Positions 19,011 through 28,026 of a stretch of DNA of 64,000 nt are shown here, piece after piece. Location of the stretch: the NCBI RefSeq assembly GCF_020171365.1, contig NZ_JAIUZO010000002.1, forward strand, positions 620,001 through 684,000. The letters run 5' to 3'. Made by a program: the position numbers and the translations under genes. The notes below the pieces were generated by a model. That model was not told the origin of the DNA and searched no databases. It worked only from the letters and a program-made list of their open reading frames with translations. The stretch's first letter is position 1; the number at the start of each line of letters is the position of its first letter. This DNA is from Qipengyuania gaetbuli (lineage in GTDB: Bacteria; Pseudomonadota; Alphaproteobacteria; Sphingomonadales; Sphingomonadaceae).

Positions 19011-19041
19011 TGCCGGAATGTAGGAAGCCGGGGCGCCGGCT

Positions 19042-19626
19042 TCACCCCTCGCCCGCCAGTGCCTGCGAGAAATGCCTGCGGCACATGGCGACGTAGCGGT
19101 CGTTGCCGCCGATTTCGGTCTGCGCGCCTTCGCTCACAGCCTTGCCGGTTGCATCGACGCGCAGGTTCATCGTCGCCTTGCGCCCGCAGTCGCACACCGC
19201 CTTCATCTCGACCAGCGCATCGGCAATACCGAGAAGCGCAGCGGAGCCGGGAAACAGCTCGCCCTGGAAATCGGTGCGCAGGCCATAGCAAAGCACCGGG
19301 ATCCCGTGCTTGTCGGCAAGATTGGCCAGCTGCCACACCTGCTCCTTGGTCAGGAACTGCGCCTCGTCCACCAGCACGCAGGCGAGCGGCGTTTCGGCGT
19401 GCTGGGCCAGCACATGGCCCGCGATATCGGTGCCGCTCTCGTACCGGTTGGCATCGCTGGCCAGCCCGATACGGCTGGAGATCGCGCCGAAGCCCGGACG
19501 GTCATCGATGGCCGCGGTCCACAGCGAAACCTTCATCCCCCGCTCGCCATAGTTGAACGCGGTCTGGAGCAGCGTGGAGCTCTTCCCCGCGTTCATGCTG
19601 GCATAGTAGAAATAGAGCTTCGCCAT
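19042..19626 (-). CDS. tdk: thymidine kinase
   Basis: A 194-residue type II thymidine kinase phosphorylating thymidine in nucleotide salvage. The P-loop SMNAGKSSTLLQ, the catalytic DEAQFL and the C-terminal cysteines of the zinc lasso (VCDCGRKATMN and later CRRH) are all present. ATG at 19626 overlaps the rbfA stop as TGATG. Its place inside a ribosome-biogenesis operon is unusual for the enzyme but the reading-frame coupling is clear. Confidence 0.95.
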   Translation of the reverse strand: MAKLYFYYASMNAGKSSTLLQTAFNYGERGMKVSLWTAAIDDRPGFGAISSRIGLASDANRYESGTDIAGHVLAQHAETPLACVLVDEAQFLTKEQVWQLANLADKHGIPVLCYGLRTDFQGELFPGSAALLGIADALVEMKAVCDCGRKATMNLRVDATGKAVSEGAQTEIGGNDRYVAMCRRHFSQALAGEG

Positions 19627-20030
19627 CAGGCATCGCCATCTTCGTCGAGGTCGCGGGCCACGCGCGGGTCGTCGAGCAGGCGCTCGATCCGGTCGGCCTC
19701 GTCGAAGCTCTCGTCCGGCTGGAACGACAGCTTCGGCGCGAACTTGAGGCCGAGGCGCTTGGCGACTTCCTTCTGGAAGAAGGCGGTATTGGTGCGCAGC
19801 GCCTTCAGCACCTTGTCCTCGTCCTGCCCCAGCAGCGGCTTCACATAGGCCTTCGCATTGCGCAGGTCTGGCGTCATGCGCACTTCGGTCACGGCGATGT
19901 TGGACGCGGACAGCACCTCGTCATGCGCCTCGCCGCGGGCAAGCAGTTCGGACAGGATGTGCCGCACCCGCTCGCCCACCTTGAGCACGCGGACCGACTG
20001 CTGTTCGGGAGTGGACTGGTTGCGGGCCAT
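19626..20030 (-). CDS. rbfA: ribosome-binding factor A
   Basis: A 134-residue KH-fold factor needed for late 30S maturation and cold adaptation. The family core RVGERVRH...[24 protein letters not shown] strand ([20 protein letters not shown]) and [20 protein letters not shown] region are visible. The acidic C-terminus ends in DEDGDA. Start at the ATG at 20030, coupled by TGATG to the DUF1697 gene upstream. Confidence 0.93.
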   Translation of the reverse strand: MARNQSTPEQQSVRVLKVGERVRHILSELLARGEAHDEVLSASNIAVTEVRMTPDLRNAKAYVKPLLGQDEDKVLKALRTNTAFFQKEVAKRLGLKFAPKLSFQPDESFDEADRIERLLDDPRVARDLDEDGDA

Positions 20031-20584
20031 CAGGCGGGTTCTTCCATCTTGGTCAGTATGCGTTTGAGCGAGGTCATGTTGCGCGCAGTGCCCTTGCACC
20101 CCAGCCGCCGCTCGAGGAATTTGTTCGACAGGCTCGATACACCCACGCCGTGCACATAGTCGAGGAAGAGCACGCGATTGCCCACGGCCAGCCGCTCGCT
20201 CCCCTTGGCGCTGTGTTCTTCGATCAGCGCCTCGACCGCGCCCCTGTCGGGCTGCTGGCTGAGGAAGATCGAATGGACCATCTTGTCCGAACCATGTTCG
20301 GGTCCGGTGCCATGGAACGGGTTGTCGTGGATAGCGGAACGGATTTCCGCGGCCGTGCGGACCATGGCGCAGGATTTGAAGCCGAACCGCTGCTCCACGA
20401 CGCTTTCGAGCCGCATTTCCAGCATCGCAGGGTCGTGCTCGCCCGACAGGATCACGTTACCGCTGGCCGCCACGGTCGATACGCCTTCGTAACCGGCCCC
20501 GCCCAACGCCTCGACCAGGTCGACCATCCTGATCCGGTTACCGCCGACATTGATGCTGCCGAGGAAAGCGACGACGCGCCCCAT
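20030..20584 (-). CDS. DUF1697 family protein
   Basis: A 184-residue cytoplasmic protein of DUF1697, with the family opening [19 protein letters not shown] and the block [14 protein letters not shown]. The middle carries SKFLERR-like [24 protein letters not shown], close to the family C-terminal signature. No reaction is known for the family. It is inserted between infB and rbfA with TGATG junctions on both sides. Confidence 0.85.
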   Translation of the reverse strand: MGRVVAFLGSINVGGNRIRMVDLVEALGGAGYEGVSTVAASGNVILSGEHDPAMLEMRLESVVEQRFGFKSCAMVRTAAEIRSAIHDNPFHGTGPEHGSDKMVHSIFLSQQPDRGAVEALIEEHSAKGSERLAVGNRVLFLDYVHGVGVSSLSNKFLERRLGCKGTARNMTSLKRILTKMEEPA

Positions 20585-21006
20585 CAGCGCTGTCCGGCGA
20601 CCGGCCTTGGCGTGGGAATGGCGGTGCTGGTCGACCGGGCAAGCAGCGTGCCGGCCTCGTCGAACAATTCGCCTTCGAGGAAGATCACGCGGCGGCCGCG
20701 ACGAACGACGCGCCCCTTGCCGATGAGCGGTCCAGCCTGGACCGGGCGCAGCAGGGTCATGCTGATTTCGAGGTTCAGCGGGGCTTCGGCATGGTCGGTC
20801 GCCCAGACGTGCGCCCAGCCCATCACCTCGTCGAGGAAGCCTGCCACGAGGCCGCCCTGCACGCTGCCGCGCGGGGTGATGAAACTGGCCGGGGCATTGA
20901 AGCGGAGCGTGATTTCCTCACGCTCCGCATCGAAGCTGTCGAAGGCCACGCCCATCAGGTCCGCATGTGCGGCGCCGAGGGCGTGCCGGGTCGGGTCTTC
21001 GCTCAC
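20584..21006 (-). CDS. PaaI-type hotdog thioesterase
   Basis: A 140-residue single hotdog-fold protein, probably an acyl-CoA thioesterase. The motif RGSVQGGLVAGFLDEVMGWA corresponds to the family's G-x-x-HGG-containing active-site helix. Where many members have HGG this one has QGG, so the catalytic arrangement may differ. LNLEISMTLLRPVQAG is the typical second half. It begins at GTG 21006, overlapping the infB stop as GTGA. Substrate unknown. Confidence 0.8.
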   Translation of the reverse strand: MSEDPTRHALGAAHADLMGVAFDSFDAEREEITLRFNAPASFITPRGSVQGGLVAGFLDEVMGWAHVWATDHAEAPLNLEISMTLLRPVQAGPLIGKGRVVRRGRRVIFLEGELFDEAGTLLARSTSTAIPTPRPVAGQR

Positions 21007-23501
21007 AGCGTGCGTTCACGCTCCTCGACCTCGAACACCTCGAGCTGGTCGCCCGGCTTGATGTCGTTGGTGTCGGCAAGGACCACGCCGCATTCGAGAC
21101 CGGCGCGAACTTCGTCCACGTCGTCCTTGAAGCGACGCAGCGAGGCGATGGTGGTGGCCGAAACGATGACGTCCTCGCGCGTGAGACGGGCATGGAGGCC
21201 CTTGCGGATGACGCCTTCCTCGACCAGCAGGCCGGCGGCCTTGTCGCGCTTGCCCGAACGGAAGACTTCCTTGACGGCGGCACGGCCGACGACGTTCTCG
21301 ATCCGCTCCGGACCCAGTTCGCCTGCCATCTCCTTCGCGATTTCCTCGGTCAGGTGGTAGATGACGTCGTAATACTTCATTTCCACGCCGTCGCGCTTCA
21401 CCAGTTCGCGCGCCTTGGCGTTCGGACGCACGTTGAAGCCGATGATCGGCGCGTTCGAGGCCGAGGCCAGCGTCACGTCGCTTTCGGTGATCGCACCCAC
21501 GCCTGCATGCAGGACGCGGACCTTGATCTCGTCGTTCGAGAGGTTGTGCAGCGCGGTCACGATCGCTTCGACCGAACCCTGCACGTCCGCCTTCACGACG
21601 ACCGGGAATTCGATCACGTTCGAGGCAAGGTTGTTGAACATGGTGTCGAAGCTGGTCGGGGCGAGCGCGGTGCGCTTTTCGGTTGCCTTTTCCTGGCGAT
21701 AGGCCGCGACTTCGCGCGCACGCTGTTCGTTCTCGACCACGGTCAGGACATCGCCTGCACGCGGCACGCCGCCGAGGCCGAGGACCTCGACCGGCATGGA
21801 GGGGCCGGCTTCCTTGATCTGCTTGCCCTGGTCGTTGACGATCGCGCGGACACGGCCGCTCTCGGTACCCACGACGAAAGTGTCGCCGCGCTTCAGCGTA
21901 CCGCGATTGACCAGCACGGTCGCCACCGGACCGCGGCCCTTGTCGAGCTGCGCTTCGATGACGGTCGCTTCCGCCATGCGGTCGGGGTTCGCCTTCAGTT
22001 CGAGCAGTTCGGCCTGCAGCGCGATCTTTTCGAGCAGATCGTCGAGACCGGTCTTGGCCTTGGCCGAAATTTCCACGTCCTGCACGTCGCCCGACATGGC
22101 TTCCACGATGACCTCGTGTTCGAGCAGGCGGCTGCGGATGTTGTTCGGATCGGCTTCCGGCTTGTCCATCTTGTTGATGGCCACGATCATCGGGACGCCT
22201 GCGGCCTTGGTGTGATTGATGGCTTCGATCGTCTGCGGCATGATGCCGTCGTCGGCCGCCACCACCAGCACCACGATGTCGGTCACGTTGGCGCCGCGCT
22301 GGCGCATTTCGGTGAACGCAGCGTGGCCCGGCGTGTCGAGGAAGGTAATCAGGTCGCCGCCCTTGGTCTTCACCTGGTAGCTGCCGATGTGCTGGGTGAT
22401 GCCGCCGGCTTCGCCCTTCACGACATTGGCGCCGCGAAGCGCGTCGAGCAGGCTGGTCTTGCCGTGGTCGACGTGGCCCATGATTGTGACCACCGGGGGA
22501 CGCGGCTTCAGCGTGTCTTCCGGATCGACGTCCTCTTCGTTCTGGATGTCGACGTCGGCCTCGGACACCTTCTGGATGTTGTGGCCGAACTGTTCGACGA
22601 GCAGTTCCGCCGTATCCTGGTCGATCGTCTGGTTGACGGTGACCATCATGTCGAGGTTGAAGAGCTCCTTCACCAGGTCGGCGCCCTTCTCGCCCATGCG
22701 CTTGGCCAGCTCACCTACGGTGATCGCTTCGGGCACGACCACGTCGCGGACCTGCTTTTCACGCGGCTTGTTCGAACCGCCACCCTGCAGGCGGCGCTCC
22801 TTCTCGCGGGCACGCTTCAGCGCGGCGAGGCTGCGTGCACGGCGGCCTTCGTCGTCGTTAAGGGCCTTGTTGACCGTCAGCTTGCCCGAACGGCGCTTGT
22901 CCGGACGTTCTTCGGCGCGAACCGGCTTGTCGTCCTTCTTCTTGCGCTCGGGCTTCTTGATTTCGGGGCGCTTGACCGGCGTAAACTTGCGCGGGGCAGG
23001 CGTCGGCGTGCCGTCGTCGGAGGTTTCTTCCACTTCGGCAGGCTGTTCGGCAGGAGCGGCCTTGGCAGCTTCCTTGGCCTGCTTCTCGGCGGCTTCTTCT
23101 GCCTTGCGGTTGTCCTCGGCGCGCTTCTTCTCGTCCTCGGCAGCCTTCTTGGCGGCTTCCTCGTCGCGCTTGCGCGCTTCTTCGGCGAGACGCAGGCGCT
23201 CTTCCTCGGCCTCGCGCTGGAGGCGGGCGACGCGTTCCTGCGGCGTTTCGGAAGGCGGCGCGGGCTTCTTGGGCGCAGCCTTCTTCGCGACCGGAGCCGG
23301 GGCCGGCGCAGGTGCCGGTTCGGGGGCCGCGGGCGGCGGAGGCGGCGGCGCTTCGCCCGGTTTCACGAGCTTGCGGCGGCGCTTCACCTCGACCGCGACC
23401 TTGTTGGTGCGGCCGTGGCTGAAGGTCTGCTTGACCTCGCCCGGCTGAGCGCCCTTCAGGGTCAGCGGCTTGCGGGCAGGTTTCTTGTCGTCGTCGCTCA
23501 T
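21003..23501 (-). CDS. infB: translation initiation factor IF-2
   Basis: An 832-residue GTPase that places fMet-tRNA on the 30S subunit. A long charged Ala/Glu/Lys-rich N-terminal region (about residues 30-200) precedes the IF2_N motif [20 protein letters not shown]. The G domain follows with G1 [15 protein letters not shown]3 DTPGHAAF and G4 NKMDK, then the IF-2 beta-barrels and the C-terminal initiator-tRNA domain. It overlaps ylxR upstream by 4 bases (ATGA) and the thioesterase gene downstream. Confidence 0.97.
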   Translation of the reverse strand: MSDDDKKPARKPLTLKGAQPGEVKQTFSHGRTNKVAVEVKRRRKLVKPGEAPPPPPPAAPEPAPAPAPAPVAKKAAPKKPAPPSETPQERVARLQREAEEERLRLAEEARKRDEEAAKKAAEDEKKRAEDNRKAEEAAEKQAKEAAKAAPAEQPAEVEETSDDGTPTPAPRKFTPVKRPEIKKPERKKKDDKPVRAEERPDKRRSGKLTVNKALNDDEGRRARSLAALKRAREKERRLQGGGSNKPREKQVRDVVVPEAITVGELAKRMGEKGADLVKELFNLDMMVTVNQTIDQDTAELLVEQFGHNIQKVSEADVDIQNEEDVDPEDTLKPRPPVVTIMGHVDHGKTSLLDALRGANVVKGEAGGITQHIGSYQVKTKGGDLITFLDTPGHAAFTEMRQRGANVTDIVVLVVAADDGIMPQTIEAINHTKAAGVPMIVAINKMDKPEADPNNIRSRLLEHEVIVEAMSGDVQDVEISAKAKTGLDDLLEKIALQAELLELKANPDRMAEATVIEAQLDKGRGPVATVLVNRGTLKRGDTFVVGTESGRVRAIVNDQGKQIKEAGPSMPVEVLGLGGVPRAGDVLTVVENEQRAREVAAYRQEKATEKRTALAPTSFDTMFNNLASNVIEFPVVVKADVQGSVEAIVTALHNLSNDEIKVRVLHAGVGAITESDVTLASASNAPIIGFNVRPNAKARELVKRDGVEMKYYDVIYHLTEEIAKEMAGELGPERIENVVGRAAVKEVFRSGKRDKAAGLLVEEGVIRKGLHARLTREDVIVSATTIASLRRFKDDVDEVRAGLECGVVLADTNDIKPGDQLEVFEVEERERTL

Positions 23502-24262
23502 TCTTGCTCGTTTCTCTTCGTCTTATCGTTCGTATCGTCAGCGGCGCGCGCAACCGCGCGCCCATTGTCGGCCGGGATGTCTTGCCCCAGGTAATGCATC
23601 AGGCGCTCCAGGGGCCTCAGCACCCTTGCGACCGCAGCATCGTCGGCCAGCGCCATGTGGACGACATTGTCGCGGCCCAATGCCACAGACAATGCGTCAC
23701 GGTCCAGTGGGAGTTCCCACCCGCGCATGCCCGAACCTTCGGCTTCTTCGCCGACGCGCCAGGCCTGGTCGAGTTTCTTGCGCCCGTCCTCGCTCGCATC
23801 GCTGGCGTGCAGCAGCAGGGCCACACCCCCGCCGCGCGCCGTTTCGGCGATGCGCTGCGTGCCCAAGATAAGGGCTCCGACGCGCATTTCGAGCCCCAGC
23901 CGGTCGAGAAAGACGCGCCGCAGCGCATCCTCGATCTTGGCCGGCAGGTCTTCCGGGATTTCCAGCTCGCCCGTCTTGAAGGCACGCGACAGCGCGCCCT
24001 TGAGCTTGCCGTTGGCCAGCGCCTCCTCGACCATCGTGCGCGAGGCACAGACCCAAGCGCCCCGCCCCGGTGCCTTTTCATGGGCATCGGGCAGGACCAG
24101 GCCGGAAGGCGAGACGGCGAGGCGGACCAGCGACGCGCGCGGTCCGCTCTCCCCTGTCAGGATGCAGCGGCGTTCCGGACGAGACTTGGCGGGCTCCGGT
24201 TTACGGGGCCGCAAGTCTTCAGCGATGTCTGGGCTCAGGCGCTCATTGGGTGGAGTCCGCAT
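23498..24262 (-). CDS. ylxR: YlxR/DUF448 RNA-binding protein with a C-terminal L7Ae-like domain
   Basis: A 254-residue protein. Residues 30-100 are YlxR-like (RRCILTGESGPRASLVRLAVSP and GRGAWVCASR). Residues 140-220 look like the L7Ae/YlxQ-type domain (GALILGTQRIAETARGGGVALLLHASDASEDG). The two are separate genes in many Firmicutes but fused here as in other alphaproteobacteria. It probably binds RNA in ribosome assembly or transcription-translation coupling. ATG at 24262 lies 20 bases inside the end of nusA. Confidence 0.86.
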   Translation of the reverse strand: MRTPPNERLSPDIAEDLRPRKPEPAKSRPERRCILTGESGPRASLVRLAVSPSGLVLPDAHEKAPGRGAWVCASRTMVEEALANGKLKGALSRAFKTGELEIPEDLPAKIEDALRRVFLDRLGLEMRVGALILGTQRIAETARGGGVALLLHASDASEDGRKKLDQAWRVGEEAEGSGMRGWELPLDRDALSVALGRDNVVHMALADDAAVARVLRPLERLMHYLGQDIPADNGRAVARAADDTNDKTKRNEQE

Positions 24263-25907
24263 CGGCGGCCTCCTGCGTGTCGGTTGCCTCGGCCGGAGCC
24301 GCAGCGTCCTCTTCGTCTTCGAACCAGTGGGCGCGGGCAGCCATGATGATCTCGTTGCCCTGCTCTTCGGTCAGACCGTATTCGCCCAGCACGCCGCCCT
24401 TGTCCTGCTCGCGCATCGGACGGTCGCGGCGCATCGGCGGGCCGTCCGCATTGTTGCGGCGGCGCGGCGCTTCGCGCTTCTTGGCGATGAGTTCGTCGGT
24501 GGCGAGGTCGGCCAGGTCGTCGAGCGTCTTGATGCCCGCCTTGCCCAGCGTCACCAGCATGGCTTCGCTGAGGTGCGGCAGTTCTGCCAGGTCGTCCTCG
24601 ACGCCCAGCTCGCGGCGCGTTTCGCGGTGCGCGGCTTCCTGGCGATCGAGCGCTTCCTGCGCACGGCTCTGGAGTTCCTCTGCCAGTTCCTCGTCGAAGC
24701 CTTCGATGCCGGCGAGCTCTTCCAGCTCGACATAGGCGACTTCCTCGAGATCGGCGAAGCCTTCGGCGACGAGCAGCTGCGAGAGCGTTTCGTCGACGTC
24801 CAGTTCCTCTTCGAACATCTTCGAGCGCTCGGCGAATTCCTTCTGGCGCTTCTCCGAGGCTTCTTCCTCGGTCATGATGTCGATCTGGTTGCCGGTCAGC
24901 TGGCTGGCGAGGCGCACGTTCTGGCCGCGGCGGCCGATGGCCAGCGACAGCTGGTCGTCGGGCACGACGACTTCGATGCGGCCGTCTTCTTCATCGAGGA
25001 CCACGCGGCTGACGGTGGCCGGCTGCAGCGCGTTCACGATGAAGGTCGCGCCGTCTTCCGACCAGGGGATGATGTCGATCTTTTCGCCCTGCAGTTCCTG
25101 CACGACGGCCTGGACGCGGCTACCCTTCATGCCGACGCAGGCGCCGACAGGGTCGATGCTGCTGTCGTGGCTGATCACGCCGATCTTGGCGCGGCTGCCC
25201 GGGTCGCGGGCGGCGGCCTTGATCTCGATGATGCCGTCGTAGATTTCGGGCACTTCCTGCGCGAACAGCTTCTTCATGAAGTCGGGGTGCGCGCGGGACA
25301 GGAAGATCTGCGGGCCGCGGTTGTTGCGTTCCACCTTGGTGATGAGCGCGCGGACACGCTCGCCGACACGGGCGGCTTCGCGCGGGATCTGCTGGTCGCG
25401 GCGGATGACGCCTTCGGCACGGCCGAGGTTGACGATCACGTGGCCGAATTCGACCGACTTGATCACGCCGGTGATGACTTCGCCGGCGCGGTCCTGGAAT
25501 TCGTTGAACTGGCGCTCACGCTCGGCATCGCGGACCTTCTGGAAGATCACCTGCTTGGCCGACTGCGCGTCGATACGGCCGAGATCGACCGGGGGCAGCG
25601 GATCGACGATGAAGTCGCCGACCTTGGCATTGGCGTCGAGCTTGGCGGCCTGCTTGAGGTCCACCTGCTTGAAATAATCCTCGACCTCTTCGACGACCTC
25701 GACGACGCGCCACAGGCGCAGGTCACCGGTCTGCGGGTCGAGCTTTGCACGGATGTCGTTTTCCGCGCCGTAACGGTTGCGGGCCGACTTCTGGATCGCT
25801 TCTTCCATCGCCTCGATGACGATGGACTTGTCGATCATCTTTTCCGAAGCAACCGCGTTCGCGATCGCGAGGAGTTCTGCCTTGTTGGCGGAAATGGCAC
25901 TGGCCAT
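24243..25907 (-). CDS. nusA: transcription termination/antitermination factor NusA
   Basis: A 554-residue RNA-polymerase-binding factor acting in pausing, termination and antitermination. The order is: N-terminal polymerase-binding domain (residues 1-130), S1 domain, then KH1 and KH2 (DPVGACVGMKGSRVQAVVQEL; AIGRRGQNVRLASQLTG). Helix-hairpin-helix repeats (VAEGFADLEEVAYV; LGKAGIKTLDDLADLA) and an acidic, alanine-rich tail complete it. ATG at 25907 overlaps the rimP stop (TGATG). Confidence 0.96.
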   Translation of the reverse strand: MASAISANKAELLAIANAVASEKMIDKSIVIEAMEEAIQKSARNRYGAENDIRAKLDPQTGDLRLWRVVEVVEEVEDYFKQVDLKQAAKLDANAKVGDFIVDPLPPVDLGRIDAQSAKQVIFQKVRDAERERQFNEFQDRAGEVITGVIKSVEFGHVIVNLGRAEGVIRRDQQIPREAARVGERVRALITKVERNNRGPQIFLSRAHPDFMKKLFAQEVPEIYDGIIEIKAAARDPGSRAKIGVISHDSSIDPVGACVGMKGSRVQAVVQELQGEKIDIIPWSEDGATFIVNALQPATVSRVVLDEEDGRIEVVVPDDQLSLAIGRRGQNVRLASQLTGNQIDIMTEEEASEKRQKEFAERSKMFEEELDVDETLSQLLVAEGFADLEEVAYVELEELAGIEGFDEELAEELQSRAQEALDRQEAAHRETRRELGVEDDLAELPHLSEAMLVTLGKAGIKTLDDLADLATDELIAKKREAPRRRNNADGPPMRRDRPMREQDKGGVLGEYGLTEEQGNEIIMAARAHWFEDEEDAAAPAEATDTQEAADADSTQ

Positions 25908-26464
25908 CAGTCGTCTGCCTTTTCTTCTTCGATGTCTTCGGCACCGCTCGTGTCGAGCGGCTGGGTGGCGGCGATGAGCGCGTCGGTCAGGACGAGCTTC
26001 GCTGAATGGATTTCTTCGAGCGGGAGCGAGACTTCACCCGCCTTGGTATCGACGATCGTCACGCGGCCGTCTTCGAGGCCCTTGAGGTCGCCCTTGTAGG
26101 TGCGCTGGCCGTCATAGCCCTTGACCATGGAGATCTTGGCCTCGTGCCCGGCCCAGTTGGCGTAATCCTTGGGTCGGGTGAGCGGCCGGTCGATCCCGGG
26201 CGAGCTGACTTCGAGATGGTAGGCGCCTTCGATCAGCACCTCGCCCTTTTCCTCCAACTCGTCGATCCGGTCGGACACGCGGCGCGAGAGCGCGGCGCAC
26301 TGGTCGATCACCAGTTGGCCGGTCGCCGGGTCTTCCGCCATGATCTGCAGCGCCTGACCGCCGTCACCGGCTTCCGACGGCATCATCTTCACGCGCACGA
26401 GATCGAAACCCAGCGCCTTGGCTTCGGGTTCGATGACTTCGTTCAAGCGTGCAAGATCGGCCAT
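25907..26464 (-). CDS. rimP: ribosome maturation factor RimP
   Basis: A 185-residue factor for 30S maturation. The sequence from MADLARLNEVIEPEAKALGFDLVRVK onward is typical, with YHLEVSSPGIDRPLTRPKDY as the most conserved block. The ATG at 26464 is the family start; the frame stays open upstream to 26680 but that part crosses a promoter and terminator. First gene of the rimP-nusA-infB operon. Confidence 0.94.
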   Translation of the reverse strand: MADLARLNEVIEPEAKALGFDLVRVKMMPSEAGDGGQALQIMAEDPATGQLVIDQCAALSRRVSDRIDELEEKGEVLIEGAYHLEVSSPGIDRPLTRPKDYANWAGHEAKISMVKGYDGQRTYKGDLKGLEDGRVTIVDTKAGEVSLPLEEIHSAKLVLTDALIAATQPLDTSGAEDIEEEKADD

Positions 26465-26575
26465 TCGGTCTCCGGTTACGGTTTCATTGCGACACTGGCG
26501 TTGCGGCAAAGGGTTTTCGGCCGGCCCCTTTCGGCGCCAGCCCCACTCTGTCATCGACAATGTCGGGATGAGGGG

Positions 26576-26604
26576 CAGATAGGCGCAGGGACCGTGTAAA
26601 TCAA
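26576..26604 (-). promoter_or_regulatory. candidate sigma-70-type promoter of the rimP-nusA-infB operon
   Basis: On the minus strand TTGATT (26604-26599) and TATCTG (26581-26576) are separated by 17 bases, about 110 bases before the rimP ATG. It begins just past the T-run of the preceding protease terminator, which is where the operon promoter is expected. Prediction from two hexamers only. Confidence 0.4.
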
Positions 26605-26640
26605 GCGCAAAGAAAAAGGGCCCGGCGTGAACCGGGCCCT
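26605..26640 (-). terminator. intrinsic terminator of the subtilisin-like protease gene
   Basis: Nine-base perfect stem AGGGCCCGG (26617-26625) with its complement at 26632-26640 and a 6-base loop. On the minus strand it is followed by TTTTCTTTG. It starts 27 bases past the protease stop. Confidence 0.85.
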
Positions 26641-26666
26641 TCCCATTTTCCGATTGGCGGTCGACC

Positions 26667-27788
26667 TTACTGGACGACACCGATCACGTCGGGGTTGCCG
26701 TCCGGATCGCCGTTGACGCGGCCGCCGTTGCCGACAGCACCCTGCAGCAGGATGCCGGCGAGGTGCGGCGTAGCCATCGAGGTGCCGCTGATGGTGTTGT
26801 AGCCGCTGCCGGTCCAGGTCGATTTGATCGACGAACCCGGCTCCGCAAAGTCGACCGGCGGGTTGCCGTAGTTCGAGAAGCTCGACCAGTTGTCACCGAT
26901 CGCGAAGGACGAAACGGTGTAGACGTTCGGGCCGTTGGCACGGGCCGGCGAGTGGTTGTTCGCATTGTCGCTTTCGTTGCCTGCTGCAAGGGCGAAACGG
27001 ACACCGCCGGCTGCGGCTGCGATAACGGCATTGTCGAGCGTGGTGCTGACACCGCCGCCGAGGCTCATGTTGGCAACGTCGCCCGGACGGCCGAACTGCG
27101 CCACATAGTCGATGCCGGCGACAACGCCCGAGGTCGAGCCCGAGCCGCGGCGGTCGAGCACGCGGACCGAAACGACCGGCGCACCCGGTGCAACGCCGAT
27201 GACGCCGATGCTGTTGTCGATGGCTGCGATCGTGCCGGCGACGTGCGTACCGTGGCCGTTCTCGTCATTGGCATCGCCGCGCGAGAGGAAGCTGGCCGAA
27301 CGCGCAACGTCGACGTTGAGATCGGGGTGGTCGAGCTGGATGCCGCTGTCGATGACCCATGCGGTCGCGAAGCTGCCTGCGCCGCCGCCGTTCACGCGGG
27401 CGATGCCCCAGGGCGTTTCCTGCGCAGGCTGCGAACCGCCGCCGCCGCCGCCGGGCTTGCCGCGACCCTGGACGCCGATAGCCGTGACAACCTGGTCCTG
27501 CTCGCAATAGGCGATGTTGGCATTCTTGCGCTGCATGTTCTCGACAGCCTGCGGAGCCGCGTTCACGGCAAAGCCCTTCACCGCGACCGAATAGACGTGC
27601 TTGACCTGGGCGGCTTCGGCCTGGGCGGCACGCATGGCTTCGGCCTTCGCATTGCCGCGCGAGACGGTCTTGTCGAAGACGCAAATATAGCTGTTGGCGA
27701 TCTTGTCGCCGGCCTGCTGGGCCTGAGCCGGGGCAGCGAGCGCCAGCATGGGAAGCGCCGCGAGAGCGGCCAGGGTCTTGGCTTTCAT
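26667..27788 (-). CDS. secreted S8 (subtilisin-like) serine protease
   Basis: A 373-residue exported protease. A signal peptide (residues 1-24, ending AQAQ) and an inhibitor-like propeptide (residues 30-105) lead to a glycine-rich linker (KPGGGGGGS) and the peptidase domain. The catalytic triad is Asp147 (AWVIDSGI), His179 (NGHGTHVAG) and Ser337 (ISGTSMATPHLAG), with the oxyanion Asn271 (AAGNESD). Start at ATG 27788 with GGAGG seven bases upstream. It ends soon after the catalytic helix with no C-terminal domain. An extracellular or periplasmic role is likely; the substrate is unknown. Confidence 0.92.
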   Translation of the reverse strand: MKAKTLAALAALPMLALAAPAQAQQAGDKIANSYICVFDKTVSRGNAKAEAMRAAQAEAAQVKHVYSVAVKGFAVNAAPQAVENMQRKNANIAYCEQDQVVTAIGVQGRGKPGGGGGGSQPAQETPWGIARVNGGGAGSFATAWVIDSGIQLDHPDLNVDVARSASFLSRGDANDENGHGTHVAGTIAAIDNSIGVIGVAPGAPVVSVRVLDRRGSGSTSGVVAGIDYVAQFGRPGDVANMSLGGGVSTTLDNAVIAAAAGGVRFALAAGNESDNANNHSPARANGPNVYTVSSFAIGDNWSSFSNYGNPPVDFAEPGSSIKSTWTGSGYNTISGTSMATPHLAGILLQGAVGNGGRVNGDPDGNPDVIGVVQ

Positions 27789-27918
27789 GTAGTCCCTCCG
27801 AAATTCAGCAGCGCGCGACCCGCACTGAACTGATTGGAAAGTTCTAACCGGCAATTTCGACCTGTCGAGTCAAGCGGCAGACGAAAACGAGACTAATTTC
27901 CAATTAAATATACGTCTG

Positions 27919-27935
27919 TTGTGAATTTATCACAA
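27919..27935. promoter_or_regulatory. TTGTGA-N5-TCACAA palindrome upstream of the protease gene
   Basis: A perfect 6-5-6 palindrome in an AT-rich 238-base gap between the secretin gene and the S8 protease gene, about 130 bases before the protease start. It resembles CRP/FNR-family operators, although those usually have N6 (CRP) or a TTGAT core (FNR). The surrounding AT-rich sequence fits a promoter region; nothing else in the gap is identifiable. Confidence 0.4.
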
Positions 27936-28026
27936 TACGGGAGTTTTTTGTTCGCACAGAAAACAGGCCGAGAACTAATGCTCAAAGCCTTGCAAGTAAA
28001 AAGCAGCAATAATTGGTAACGGTCTT

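Noticed and set aside
20967..23594. 875-residue open frame on the + strand opposite infB
   Set aside because: Antisense to IF-2, which shows all G motifs; the + frame is His/Asp/Val-rich as expected from reverse reading of GC-rich codons.
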